Part shown: piece by piece, positions 35,170-47,368 of the stretch | Layout of the letters: every line of letters starts with the position of its first letter | Numbering within the stretch: the stretch's first letter is position 1 | Assembly (NCBI GenBank): GCA_035610365.1 | Contig: CM069432.1 | Span: 128,164,255-128,228,254, forward strand | DNA from: Aquatica leii | Lineage: Eukaryota; Arthropoda; Insecta; Coleoptera; Lampyridae | DNA: 64,000 nucleotides | Reading direction: 5' to 3' | The notes under the pieces: model-generated | Databases searched by the model: none | Seen by the model: only the letters and a program-made list of their open reading frames with translations | Told to the model about the DNA's origin: nothing | Program-made: the position numbers and the translations under genes

Positions 35170-36361
35170 TACGACATTTAGGCGTAGCTGAAACTGAATT
35201 TTGTATAGATATTATTGCTAGTGTTGCTCGTTATGCTAGATCTTTTAGTCTTAAGGTAAAACAGAAAGAACCTGAGAGTTTATTGGTTGAACGTCCACAC
35301 AATTCAAAACCTTCCAATTTTTTCGACATCTACTGCTAATATTAATAGGAGTTTAGAAAAAAACGTATTTTTGTTAATTGAAATTCTTAGAATTATTATA
35401 GTAGACAATGGTGTTCAATTTCAACGTCAAAAATTTAAAAACGTTACAGAAGATTTCGTATACAGCTTACTACCATCTACAAAGTAATCCCTCCGAAAGA
35501 ATAATTAGTGTATTAAAAACCGCTGTTTTGTCGTACATATCAGATAATCAAAGAAATTGGGATATATACTTGCCAAATGTTGCATGAGATTTGCGCTCCA
35601 CTAAACACGAGTCTACAGGTCTAACTCTCTATTTTATTAATTTTGGCTGAGAAATAAGATTTAGATCAGGACTTTAAGATAACGAATACCGGTGTTGATA
35701 AAGAAGATACCAATATAAAGATTGTTCGTGATGAACCTAAGTCAATGATTAAATCAAATTATTTTAAAGAATGAGACATACAAGAAATTTTATAATTTGC
35801 GTTGTCGTAATGTTGAATACTTTGTTGGGCAAATAGTTTAGAGAAAGATACATGTTCTTTCCGATGCTTCTAAATACTATAATGCACTTAAACATATTGG
35901 TTCTTTTAAAGTCAACCAAAAACTGTCTTCTTGGACTTTTGAAATAGCTAATTTTGATAAAAGGTTATGGGGTAATTAACACGCTTAGGATCTGAAGTTA
36001 AATCTTAAAGTTTTTAAAGACAAATAGTAGCTTGGTTTATTGTTTATAAGGTTATAGCGTATAGGTTTATTTAGGGCTTAAGTTACCATAGCGTAGAAAA
36101 CATTTCTAGGAAAACTTCTTTAAGTAGAAGAGGAATGTAACGTTTTAGAAAATGTTGTAGTACTACTGTCGTTTCGTATAATATAAAATAAATTTTGCGC
36201 AGTACGTGTTAAAGTTGCGGACAAAAACATGCATTTTTAGTTTAGAATGGTATTCCGTGTGCGAAAAAAAGTCGTGCAAATTTAGATTCATTTCTGTTGA
36301 GTTTATAAATATTAATAAATGTATTGAAGTAATCTAACGTCATCTAGATAAATATCAAGCA
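35170..36361 (+). pseudogene. old Ty3/Gypsy fossil: integrase end and start of 3' LTR
   Basis: The clearest block, at about 35,390-35,440, reads IIIVDNGVQFQRQKF and matches the integrase core of the intact-looking block in the Gypsy element at 50 kb (IIVDNGVQFRSKEF). Weaker blocks upstream and downstream follow the same order as that integrase, to about 36,010. A purine-rich tract, AAGTAGAAGAGGAA, then precedes TGTAACG at 36,136, as expected for a polypurine tract and the start of a 3' LTR. The LTR-like sequence is met at 36,362 by Tc1/mariner element 2. It is much more worn than the Gypsy copy at 46-52.6 kb, with many breaks, and belongs to a related but different lineage. Confidence 0.75.
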
Positions 36362-38106
36362 TGTGCACTCGCCTTCAACCAAAATGACAGCTTAAGATTG
36401 CACCTATTCACATTCTAATAGTTTAGTGTTTCTCATTAGAAGTTTAAAGCAAATAAAGCATTGTAATTTAATAACCTGCATAGTAATAAAATAATAAAAA
36501 TTTAAATTTACTTATCTGTAAATAACAATAAGTACGGTATGCCAGATTGGTATCTATTTAAAATTTTAAATGTATCTAATGCTTAAAATTTATTTTTAGA
36601 GAATTGATATCTTATGAAAGCTAATAATTCTAGAATTTTTATATACTATATTAAATATTCCACTACTAAGATTACTATCATTAATGACATATTAATTGCA
36701 CATCCGGAATTACAATGCATAACTAATATCGTTTTAAAATTGGTCTGATTATTAAAAAATTTTTTTAGCTGTGCTAATGTATTTATACATACTTGAAATT
36801 ACTGTACTATTATTAACTAAATACTTTGGAAATTATGCTTGCTTTGTCATTACAGGATATAATTATACTGTAGAAGAGACTTTAGACAATGAGTAAGGTC
36901 AAAGTTGGACTTTCAAAAGATTTTACTTTTCAGTTGTTGATAAATAACTTTATAACTAATATTTAAAGATATTGAAAATAAGTTGATTTTTATTTGGTTT
37001 CCAAGCTTAATGATTTTGATTGCATTAGACTCAGGACAAAAATGGATAAAACTTATTTATGTTTGGTTTTGTGTTTTTGAGTCCGATTATGTAATAGTTA
37101 CCTTTATTTTGAGATTTAGCATTTCTTAATAGATTATAACTATCTACGTATATTAATTAAATCACTTAGCTACATATATGGTTCTCTCTTATTTTATTTC
37201 TTGTGACAAAAAAATTTTGTTCCTTACTTTATTTACAGGTTCTATTCGCCAATTCATAAGAAAAGAATAGTAAACTAGTAGTTTAAGAACAAAAACGGTG
37301 TAATTTCTTAAGATATTAGGATGACCAACAAAATCTTTTGACTTAAACTCTATTGAGAATATGTGAGTAGTTATGAGCAGGACATAAACAAGCAATCGCC
37401 TTGACATTTTAATAAGCAATTTAAATAATGTAGCGCAAGTTGCAAAGAACTTTGGTAACGTGACCGAAGATCTGCAAAAATGAAGTCGATGCCGAACAGG
37501 TTCACAAAAGTTTGGAAAATAACGTTTTGTGTATTAAAAAAACCTTTTCCTATAATAAAACAACTAACCAATAAGAGGTGCAATTAGGTAAAAATCTACT
37601 TAAAACTTTTATTGAAATGATAAAGAAAATCGTTATTTTACGAAAAAAGTAAATGATATTCATTTTAGAATCTGAAAGTGGTTTTGTACTAAAGAACGGA
37701 ACGATATGATCTTTTTTTAATTGATAATTTAGCCTATTTTTAATCAGTCCACTATTAAAATGATTTAATTAATTATTCATAGTAACTGCAAATATGTTAT
37801 TAATATACTAGTAATGATAGTAGTGTTAGTAGAAGCAATATTCAATATAAATATCTAATATAAATAAAAATTCTAGAATTAATAGCTTGCATAAGATAAT
37901 TCTCTAAAAATACACTTTTTAAATATTAAATACATTTAAAATCTGATAATAAATGCCAATCTGGTATTTCTATTATATCTTTACCTATACAGGTAATAAA
38001 ATTACAATGGTTTATTTGCTTTAAGTGTCTAATGGGAAACACCATACCATTAGAAGGTAAATAGGTCCGATCTTAAGCGGTCATTATGATTAAAACCGAT
38101 TGTACA
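36362..38106 (+). mobile_element. Tc1/mariner element 2, inverted arms about 310 bp
   Basis: The left arm (36,362 to about 36,690) and right arm (about 37,800-38,106) are imperfect reverse complements, from TGTGCACTCGCCTTCAACC inwards to ATTACTATCATTAATGACAT. The middle aligns with element 1 throughout. The transposase trace is best at about 37,335-37,520, FDLNSIENMWVVMSRT and LDILISNLNNVAQV, then GNVTEDLQK and RTGSQKFGK, fitting 'SPDLNPIENlW' and the tail 'nip...l..Li.sm..R'. The two other catalytic aspartates could not be placed. The expected TA at the ends is mutated. It lies at the edge of the Gypsy fossil's LTR-like DNA, so it probably inserted there. Confidence 0.72.
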
Positions 38107-38610
38107 ATTTCCGTATTTAACGTAAGTAGAATCTTTGCAATTGTAAAAATAAACTTATCGCATTGATTGTAATACCAAAATTCCGTTTCATTGAGGAAAC
38201 AAACGCTTTGGTTGTATAAAAAAAACCAAGCAATAGTAGTAAGAAATTATTCCATTCTGGTTTTAATTGATGATTAAAACTCTATTGATCATATGGGTAT
38301 GTATAAGAAAGTTCTTTGGTCAATTACTACGTGGTGATTTAGTTTTTGAGCTTTAAATAGCTTTAGGGCTCCGGATAATTTGTAAATCCAATATAAGGTT
38401 AGTATACCAATTAGTTAGTATCCACTTTGGTTTTAAGAGTCAGCAAAATTTAAGGTTCTTACTAAACCTTGAGATATCAATAAGCGTGATATACCTGCTT
38501 AGATCATCCATTATGGTAACTAGTCAAGCTTAAACACTAATCACAAGGATAAGTCAACTGCCTGATTTCATTGTCGACGTAATCGTAACGGCGGAAAAGT
38601 TTCGAATTGC
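38107..38610. other. possible remainder of the Gypsy fossil LTR
   Basis: This stretch lies between Tc1/mariner element 2 and the GC-richer insertion. By position it may continue the LTR-like DNA that begins at 36,136, but no second LTR copy is available to prove it. Confidence 0.3.
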
Positions 38611-38940
38611 GGTGTTGTCATACGATACAATATACATATTTGTTTACTTTAAATTCTATTTGGTGTATTTCATCTTTAAAATTATTGTAAAACTGATAAG
38701 TGGTAATCGAGATGTCAACTAATTTTGCGCGTAGAATGAGGATAAATAACTATTTTTATAAAATATTGTATAATACAGTGTAACGATACGAATCCAGTAA
38801 TGCAATTTTTTAGGAAATTCACAATAATTATTTGAAAATTGCGCGTGGACTTTCACCGTATCGTAGGTCCCCACCAAATCCGAAACGATGCGCACGGTGA
38901 TCCCCGCTACAAAGGCAGCCAAGCGGAACCACCGGGGTGT

Positions 38941-38948
38941 ATAAAAGC
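38941..38948 (+). promoter_or_regulatory. TATA box in the probable solo LTR
   Basis: TATAAAAG follows CCGGGGTG in the GC-richer block. No clear TCAGT initiator stands 25-30 bases downstream, so the transcription start is unsettled. Confidence 0.45.
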
Positions 38949-39439
38949 GGCCACGCAAGCTTAACGAAACTTAGCCTTCTCCTCCGAGATCCGTTTCCAG
39001 AAACTCCTCTCCGAGAAACCTTTGCTAAAACCGAACCTGATTATTACTTTTGTGTTTTGTTGACAACCGCTATTACCTGGACTACTCGAACGACCTGTTA
39101 ATTGATTTACACCGACTACGCTGCGATTCACCTGGACCTGTTTCATTTCGTTCATCTCTCATTCATTAAAATCACCGTCACCGCCACGAACATCATTCAG
39201 AGTAAGTGTAAGATTTGTAAAGTCGTGTATCCGTTTGTTCCTGTTGGAAGTGTTAATTCTCCGGTGGCTAGGAATTTGCCTGGCCCGAGCATTAGCACTA
39301 ATTAATCCAATTTCCGAGTGGTTACATAAAGGCCCTTGTGTAAAGTTTGCGATCTTTTTGTGGTTGGGTAAACCCCGGCTCGAAGATTTAATAATTCAAA
39401 GAAAAGAACTTTATGTAACTGAAGGAGCTATAAACAAAC

Positions 39440-39579
39440 AGCTACCGTAAAACTTTAATTAGTAACGCGCCGTGGAATCATATTCACCTGATTATTAATT
39501 GTGCATTAAAGCTACCGTAAAACTTTAATTAGTAACGCGCCGTGGAATCGTATTCACCTGATCATTAATTGTACATTGA
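39440..39579. repeat. tandem duplication, two 70-bp units
   Basis: AGCTACCGTAAAACTTTAAT begins at 39,440 and again at 39,510. The units run on through GTAACGCGCCGTGGAATC and differ at only about four positions, so the duplication is recent compared with the divergence of other repeats here. Confidence 0.9.
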
Positions 39580-40321
39580 ATTTACCTGTCCAGCTTTTCC
39601 GAGTTCACCGAATTTATTTAGTTTCATTGAACAATCGAATTTAACGTTATTGACCTTGAATTTTTATTCAATCAGAGTTTTTAATTACATTTTGTGACCC
39701 ATTCACGATCCACTCAATCAAAAGTTGTTCGCAATAGCACCGTCCACCGACCTGTAAAATTTCATAATTATCGGAGCCGTAATTAATTACTTTTAATGAA
39801 ATTTTTGGAATTAAGAACCAAGAGGTCAAAGTCCGCCGTCGATTCTTAAAGATTTATTCATCAATTACCTGTCTGTTTCCTTAACTGCTTTTAATCCCCG
39901 TTCTCCCCTAGTTGAAATAAAATCACCACACCTCACACTTAGCCTAGCATTAATTAAAAACCAACAATTTAATAAGGTAATAAAATACGCCATATTAATA
40001 CTCTGTTGTAGGACTGATAACCGAGTTACCGAAACCGCCGATAGAGGGTAGCCGTTCCGGACCGAAATAAAACTAAATACAGGGTCAACCGACCAGAAAA
40101 GAAGCCGTTTATTTTGTTTATTATTGAGTAATCACTTGTTAATTAGTATAATTACTTTATTTTATCCGTTGTTATTATATTAATACGATTTATTTTGTAT
40201 TCGGTGGTAATAATAAGTATATGCATTGTAAGTTAACAATTATTTACTTCAGTCTCCACTTAGCTACCCGAAGCACCTTAAAGACAAAGTACCACCCAGA
40301 CAGAGGTTGGTACAACAGGTG

Positions 40322-41619
40322 CCTTCTGCGCTAAACAATTTTTTTGTAGATAAAATTTTTCTTTATTTACTTATACCATATTTTTTAACGAATAATACAA
40401 ATACGCAACAAATACAATTACTAAACAGTTTATTTTATTGTACGGTATTTTTTTATAGTTAAGTAGCTTTTAAACGTTCTAAAAAATATATTTTAAATCC
40501 GTATGCGCAGAAACATATTTTATGTTCATATCAAACTAATGACTATTAATGAACTGTAACTAACAAACTAAAACATTATATTGTTGTTATTTAGAACTAA
40601 AACTTTAAATTGTTAATAATTAAAGGAAAAGTTCTTATTGTACTCTATCCAATGAAGACTAAAATTGTTTTTTATTTTATATAATTCTAAAGTACAAAAC
40701 AACGTTTTAAGCTATTTCTATAATATATTTTTTTAATACAAAAATGTAATGTACAAACTTACATATAAATCGCATAAACAAATTTAAAAATACGCTTTAG
40801 ATATAGTTTTTAAATCAAAAGATGACAGTAAAATTTAAATTTTTTAAATTGAAATATCAAATTTTCTTTTTTACTTGTCATATTGCATAAATAAAAAGTA
40901 AAAATACATGTTTAGTCTTTTTCTTACATTAGTCAAAAACAAAATATTAAAACATTGAGAAGTAAATTACAATACATTTGCATATAATTGAAATATAAAC
41001 AATGCTTAAAAAACAATATATTTAGTCGATAACTATTTAAGTGGTATTTTGTACTTTGTTTAACTTTAATTAAAACATTTTTCTAACACAAAAAGTTTAC
41101 AAACACATGATTTTTTATTCAGTGTATTGTAATATTTTATATAATGCACAAGTGGCTAATGCTGTCACTTACACAAATAGTTACGCATTAACACTACCAT
41201 TTGGTTAAGGTTAGTTACCTCTAAATGCGTACGTAGATTTGGTAGCATATGCACCTTCCTTAAAGTTATAAACTTTAACTACAAATATGTATATGCTAAT
41301 CTACAAAAATAAATTTATGTGTGATATAATTATTTTTTGTGTTTATCAACTAATGAACTCTTTTAAAACTAATAATTCTATAAGCAATACACAAAGTTTC
41401 CCTACATTATGTTTCACTAAACCAGTTAAAATTTTTATGAAAGCTGTTCTTACGTTGTTGTTGACCTCTGTCAAGATGTACGATTTTGCTTAGTGACAAG
41501 TAGGGATGTTGTATATCATTCTTTGCGCGCCTGGAGCGTGTGTGTATACTGCAAAGTCATAAGTATTTTTGAATAGTGGGGTTAAAAAGCAACAATTTTA
41601 AACTATTTCTATTTGCAAA
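40322..41619. other. AT-rich stretch, nothing recognised
   Basis: The frame at 41,287-41,493 has no family resemblance. No terminal repeats were found. Confidence 0.5.
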
Positions 41620-41862
41620 ACGCTGTATATAACTATTTAAATACAAAATGTAATTTACCGCAGATTTTCTTGCAGCTTTATGTAGACCGCCAAAACGCGG
41701 TGATTTGGAAAACTAGCCAATCAAATAACTAAAAAATTTTTGCAAATTTTGTGTCTGTTAACAAATTAATGATATCTTTAAGTTTGTTGTTTTTGCCTAC
41801 AAAGTTATTAGTGCCAGCAGACATATAGCTTGTTAATTCTAAATAAACGACCTCAGTGGCAA
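41620..41862 (-). pseudogene. BEL/Pao integrase scrap
   Basis: On the minus strand from 41,862 the readings EVVYLELTSYMSA and TNNFVGKNNKLKDII fit the BEL/Pao integrase core ('kavHLElv.dls', 'GtNFvGa.neLke'). A second block near 41,700, SPRFGGLHKAARKSAV, fits 'sPhfGGlWEaaVks.k'. This is a small, heavily broken fossil of a different copy from the one at 19-22 kb. No LTRs were found around it. Confidence 0.7.
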
Positions 41863-42980
41863 AACATACAAATACACAAAGGTATGTACGTTTTAATTAA
41901 TTTTCTGTTTTGCAACTTTTCGTTCTTTATTATAAATGCACACGAAAAGTTTACTGCCGTGTGCAAAAGAAGTATAAATGGGGTAACTTGTTTTATTACA
42001 AGTATTATAGTATTTTTTAAATTTGTCTTTTTAATTAAAGCACCCAAATCACGTCATTTAAGTGTTTAGAAGAAAAAATCTTCGCGAGTTTTATTAAAAT
42101 TAGTATAATTTTGTTTATAAGATTGGTAATAGTGGCTTAATATTAATTAATTCACAAGTCATTTGAAAATATATTGTATTTAGTACCAATCTCTACAAAA
42201 TTCTTTAGATTTTTATAATTTTAGATTTTTGGTTAAAACTGGACAAAAAAACGGAAATTTTAAAAATAAATAAAAAACATGTCATATGAATTTTATAGAA
42301 GTCATCCTTAGAAGGTGATTTTGCGACAACTTCGTTCTATAAAAATTGCCATATGAAACTCGTTCTTTAATATACTATTGTTAATTTCTTAAATAAGATA
42401 CTCCTTTTCTTAACTGCAAAATAACTCACAGGCTTGCTACTAAGTGTTATCTTTGTGTAATGCTTTAGGAATTTAAAATTGTACTCCGTTCTAATATAAT
42501 GCTAAGACGATTCTCAAACGCAAAAAAATAATTTTTTTAAATCGTTCTTTAAAAGCCTGTTTGACCTTATCCATTAAATGTGTGAGTAGCGTATGTCTTA
42601 TAATTTTTTTAAGTGATATTACTCTTGATTTTGCACACAATAGATTGCTTGTAACATTAGCTGAACTGTTTTTACTGTACATGTATACACCAAAAATAGC
42701 TGTGTGTGTACAAATCAAATTCTTTTTACTGTTTTCATGATTTTGTGGGAACTAAAAAATTATCAATTCAAAGTACTGTTTTGGCGTGACACACATATCC
42801 AGATACTGCAAGAAAAACAAATCAAAAATTGTCTGTTTGGATTGTCAGTTTTCTCTAAACCCTGTTGTGTACAAATTATCCAATACAAATTTCTTATTTG
42901 CACAGTGCAATAAACAGCAAAGCAAGTGGTAAGAAAATACTGACAATGACGTGAAAACTATGGTATAACGTATAATGTCG
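41863..42980. other. AT-rich stretch, no supported gene
   Basis: The frames at 41,830-42,069, 42,491-42,718 and 42,704-42,913 overlap each other or opposite-strand frames and show no family match. Confidence 0.5.
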
Positions 42981-42984
42981 TCAA

Positions 42985-43500
42985 TAACATTAAAAAGCCA
43001 GGATTGATCAACCAAGCCGAAATGGACGACTTGGTTCGCGATTTGTCCCAATAAAAAAAAATCTGAACTAATAGGTTTCAGACTGAATGAATAAAATTTA
43101 CTCCAAAAGATTGCTACAATTAAGCATATTTGTATCCGCTACTTAAATTTTGCAGTATACTATGCTGTTGAACACGATGTTTGTTTCTGTTAAAACCTGA
43201 CAAAACTCATGAAAGAACTATATAACAAATACGTAAGAAAAAAGTAAAATTTTTTTATTGACTCTAGCTCAAGCAATCTCAAATCTGCATTAAAAAGAAT
43301 CTTTTTGATAATAAATAAATTGAAAACAAAAGCTACAGAACGTATTAGCAGTATACCAGCACTTGGGTTGCCAAATGTCAATTTTTTAAATTTGCATTGT
43401 GCTATCTTTCTGATGTGAGAACCGTAAGTGACAAACACGGTAAAAGATTACACCAGAGAAAGTTTATTATAGAAAAGAATATTAAGTCCGCTTTGAGCTT
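42985..43500 (+). pseudogene. trace of a multicopy insect ORF family (xFIDSSxxxLKxxL type)
   Basis: On the plus strand the reading GLINQAEMDDLVRDL-like sequence (about 42,997-43,040, across frames) is followed by FFIDSSSSNLKSALK at about 43,240-43,285, NKLKTKATERISSIPALG, and CYLSDVRTVSDKHGKRLHQR near 43,400-43,455. These fit, in order, a multicopy protein of insects: 'gLi...eLndLvRDL.L.k..aeLL.srL', 'rlFIDSSk.sLKaVLLHNGN...SIP', and 'CylC.wDsR....HY....W..R'. I do not know its formal family; its copy number in insects suggests a mobile element. The minus-strand frame 43,190-43,438 is its antisense shadow. The match is split over frames and interrupted. Confidence 0.45.
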
Positions 43501-43920
43501 AACATGATAGGGAATTACTGTTAGTTTTTGCATAACAACAAAGCTTCTGCACAAACAAAAAACACAAAATTCTACACACTTTTTTAAACTTAGCCATTGT
43601 AATCTGTTACTGTAGTATATTAAAAGTTTTTAGTATAAGATTTAGCTTCGACAGGTTCATTTTTCGTGGTTATTTAAATTTTAAATTCACAATTCGTTTC
43701 TTCCGGTAAGGCTTGTACAACACAGACCTCTGTTTAGCGCCCTACAAGGCTTTACCCTTAAGTTATTTCAAGCAATTCCACGTAAATATGCAAACAAATT
43801 TTGTGCCTATTTGAGCTTATCTGGGGAAGTAATTATAATTTTTTTTGTATTGAGGGCTAAAATTGGTTTTTTTATAATTGTGTATAGCGAATCTCCATAT
43901 CCCCTACACGTTTCTTTATC

Positions 43921-46032
43921 AGGGGAAATAACAAACAGATGGTATATTTGGAAAAATTTCTATAACGTCACGTTGCTGTAATTAAACCATTCACACCGTC
44001 AAGATGTTTGAGGCATTTACAATTTTGATTTCTTTTAGAAACAACTTTTATCATCAATTATTATATTAAGTCGAAGAAAAACGCTGCGCATTTGCTATCT
44101 TCAATGATTGAAAGATTTAAAAACGTAATTTACTTGTGATAACGCCGTATGTACGTTTTTGTGTTAAATTTCATATAACGTTTTAGGTGATACAGGTACG
44201 GAATTAGCTAATTTCCTACTGGATAAAACATAAGTGTAATTATTACAATTTCTATTTTTATGAGTACTACTTTGTTGGTTATGTCAATCGTGCGTACATG
44301 TTAAGTTGTTAACACAATTAATTATTAAATCATTTTGTGCGTCACAAAGTATTATGCAGTGCGCGTTAAGTCTCTTAGTCTTTTTGTTTTATATACTTTG
44401 GTGATTTTGAATTTACGAATATAAGGTCATTCCTTTTTTGAATGTAAAAGTTGTAACATTTTAAAAGTTTTAGGCAGTATTTCTGAGTAAAATGTAGGTT
44501 GCCGCCACTACAGCGTTAAAAATTTGTTAAATCTTTGTTGGGTTTTCGTAAGGCATTTCCAGGGTGATCTTTAGATTAGGATTAGAATTAGATTAAGCAA
44601 CAAAAGAGTAGATATATTTGCAACGTGAAAGTGAAGTGAAGTGAAAGTGCTATAGATCACAAAAATTTAAAATTGTAATACTCGTGATTGCCCATAATTA
44701 CAATTAAGGTAAAGGAAAAAGGTAACTTCTAAGAATAAAACAAAACTCATTAATAAAATTTTAGCGGCTAGAGTTCAATGATAGCCCAACCCTAAAGAAA
44801 TCCACCAGTTAGAGGGAGTAGTTTTGTCGGTCGTTTCTGAAAAAGCAATATAATTGAGTATTCAAACGATGTTACCGAAGAGTACCCAGATGGACGTGCC
44901 TTGCCAATGCCACAGGTATTGACCTTTTCTTTTATTTTCTGTGCACACCTTTAAAGAATTCCTTGGCTTAAGCGTGCGAAAAGAACTGCCAACCGTTACT
45001 GCTATCTACGACAACGTAATACGACATATATTAAATAATGCCATAGTCAACTTACTGTGAGACTGTCGAGACAATAACAACAAAAAGTTTTAAAAAATCA
45101 CTAGTAGATATCCGCAGTTAAGAGTAGGCGAGGGGTCGTGTTATTTTAAGAACAGAATGTGTGTTTGTATTCTTATGCTGGTATCGGGAGCCCTTTCTGC
45201 GTAGCTACAAATAATACGTTGTCCGGGAATAACGTAATTAAATTGGTAATTTTACATGTAAGATTTTTCTTAGGTTAAATCGTTCACCTCCCCAAACATA
45301 GAGATACTAAGGTTCAACATGTGAGGTAACTTACCCAGTAGTAAGTATGTGTTATTGGAACCGAGAGTACCCTGATTTTTGTATCTCTATGTGTTTGTCT
45401 GCGTTGGAATAAGATTACCTTAATTCAATCGATTGATAGATCGCATAACGCTGAAAAATTGACCACAGGGTTTTTTTTTCTTTTTTTTAGTACTGCCAAC
45501 CAAGATTTAGGTGATAGTGTCTAAAGCACCTAACACGTGTATATAATATTTTTTTTATGTTTTATTTTGCAACTCCACCCCGCTAGCCAAATATATACCT
45601 AACTTTTAGTTAATACGTTTTTTTTCTTTGATGTTTTTTTATTTACTGAACAGACCACCGTCGTTTGTGGTGTTTCTTTCTATATTTTTAGTTTAGGTGG
45701 TTAGTTTAGTTGGCGCCCATAAATTTATTTTGCAGCTAGCACGCGCACCTACGCACCCTGCTTCGGATCAGGAAGTTAGCCGGCTTTCTTGGAACAACGG
45801 CGCAGTGCAAAGTTAGACCGACTAGGTCATTTTGTTGTACGACGTGTATATAGGGCGTAACTTAAATTTTGTCAGATACATGTACTAATGTTATTATTTT
45901 AATTTATATATCTATACTTATGTACTTTCTTCGCCCATTTTAATTACTTTCTGTGATAAACTAAATATATATTCTGTGTTGTCACTTGTGTCGTGTTATT
46001 TATTCTTTTTTGGCTACGGATAGATTTAAACG
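43921..46032. repeat. old interspersed repeat, copy B, left part
   Basis: The left third aligns with 1450-1850 and the right end (45,870-46,032) with 1920-2056, up to GATTTAAACG. Between them copy B has about 1.5 kb not present in copy A, including a GTGAAGTGAAGTG stretch near 44,630 and TTGGCGCCCATAAA at 45,707-45,720, a sequence like a retroviral primer-binding site. The repeat resumes after the Gypsy element at 52,618. It may be an old LTR with adjoining leader; the evidence does not settle this. Confidence 0.6.
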
Positions 46033-47366
46033 TGTAACAGTTAATTTTACAGGTTTATACAATTAGTTAGGCAATAGTTTATACATAGGTGTAGTAACGT
46101 AAATTTTCTTCTTTCCAAAAATATTCTTATTTTTCGTCCACTATCAACGTCCTCCAAAAGGCGTTATCTAAAGTGAAAGTTAGTGATTTGGGTCAGTCCT
46201 ATATTATTTGTCAAAGGCATCAATGCCTCATTTTGTTGGCTCGTTAAAAAAACGGATTTCGCCTGGCAAATAAATAATTTTTACATTAGCAAAGGTTGAT
46301 TTTAGTAGCTGCTACTGTATTACCTAGTTAGGGAAATATTAGGACGCTCTCTGTAAAATTTTGGTCTTCGGTTTTGTTTCGATATTCCACGCTACGGTAA
46401 GAAGAAATTTACAATTAGTTGGTAGTCATTTAATTATACTTAAGTTAAATTTTAGAAGTACTGTAAGGTGTACGATGTCATCCTTGATAAAACTTATTTA
46501 GTTCGGCAAGTTTCCAGCCATAACACCTGGGTTAGTATCATCCTATCATTATTGAGATAAACTAGCTTGACCTATTACAGCTGTGTCCAATTGTGTCCAA
46601 TACTTATTCTGGTCGTGATAGAATGCGTTGAAGTTCAGGGCTGTCGATCCTCTCATTTTTAAAGTTATGTAAGATCCCTGATTACAACGACTCACCCCTT
46701 TATGCCGATAACTAAGGTCAGTGACGATCCAATTTTTTACTACCGCCCCAGTACTTCCTGGAATTGTTATTCTTGAGCGATAAGTGTTCGTGCTAAAGAT
46801 GAAGCACCTAACCTCTTATTATTAATTTTATAATTAGTTTAACTTACCTTGTTAAGCGGCGTTACCGGTCCTTGCCTTATGCTTAAATACGTGTGTTTTA
46901 ATTACACAATCATATATATATAATTAATTACTTTTTTCCTTGCGGTAAACCAATTAAACTTCCTCGTTCGCGCCTAACGTTTAACTCCCGTACAAGTAAT
47001 AAACGTAAACTTCAGTAAACTTGACCTACGAAGGGTCGTTTGAACTACCGAACGGTCGGTATATTATTACACATAAATTAATTCATATACATAAATATAT
47101 AGATATAGGGGGTATCGTAATACATAAGCTTATGTTGGTCACCTTCTTTTTTAAACCTTTATTGTCACTACTAAGCTCTTGTACAGTTTTAAACTGCGGA
47201 TGAAGAAGCTCATCGATATAGTCGCGCTAAACGTGCCCGGTAACTCGTTCATTATAGTTTGTCGTTAATTATTGTAAATATATAATTAAGATATAATCCA
47301 GTTTATTATAATTTAAATTAAATGGGGTTGTTGAACACTCTTATGTTTTATACGCCGTTTTAGTCA
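46033..47366 (+). repeat. Gypsy element, 5' LTR sequence
   Basis: Nearly identical to 51,104-52,435. It contains a chance 60-residue open frame (47,021-47,203) repeated in the other LTR (52,090-52,272); this is LTR sequence, not a gene. Confidence 0.9.
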
Positions 47367-47368
47367 AA

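Larger units (their letters stand above)
38615..40317 (+). mobile_element. probable solo LTR, G+C-richer 1.7-kb insertion
   Basis: The block is bounded by GGTG at 38,611-38,614 and at 40,318-40,321. Allowing for the shared bases its ends read (TG)TTGTC and GTACAACA, a short inverted match like LTR tips. From 38,870 it is clearly richer in G+C than its surroundings. TATAAAAG at 38,941-38,948 sits in a typical promoter position, followed by a pyrimidine-rich leader-like run. Several AATAAA-like signals lie beyond 40,060. No long open frame is convincing; the frames at 38,719-39,450 on both strands overlap and look like chance. Family (BEL/Pao or Gypsy) is unassigned, and another class of insertion is possible. 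Confidence 0.5.

Noticed and set aside
38719-39450. Four overlapping frames on both strands in the GC-richer block
   Set aside because: They contradict each other, resemble no family and reflect fewer stop codons in G+C-richer DNA.
43190-43438. 82-residue minus-strand frame
   Set aside because: It is antisense to a plus-strand trace with recognisable motifs.
47021-47203. 60-residue open frame duplicated exactly at 52,090-52,272
   Set aside because: Both copies lie in the two LTR sequences of the Gypsy element; identity comes from the LTRs, not from a gene pair.
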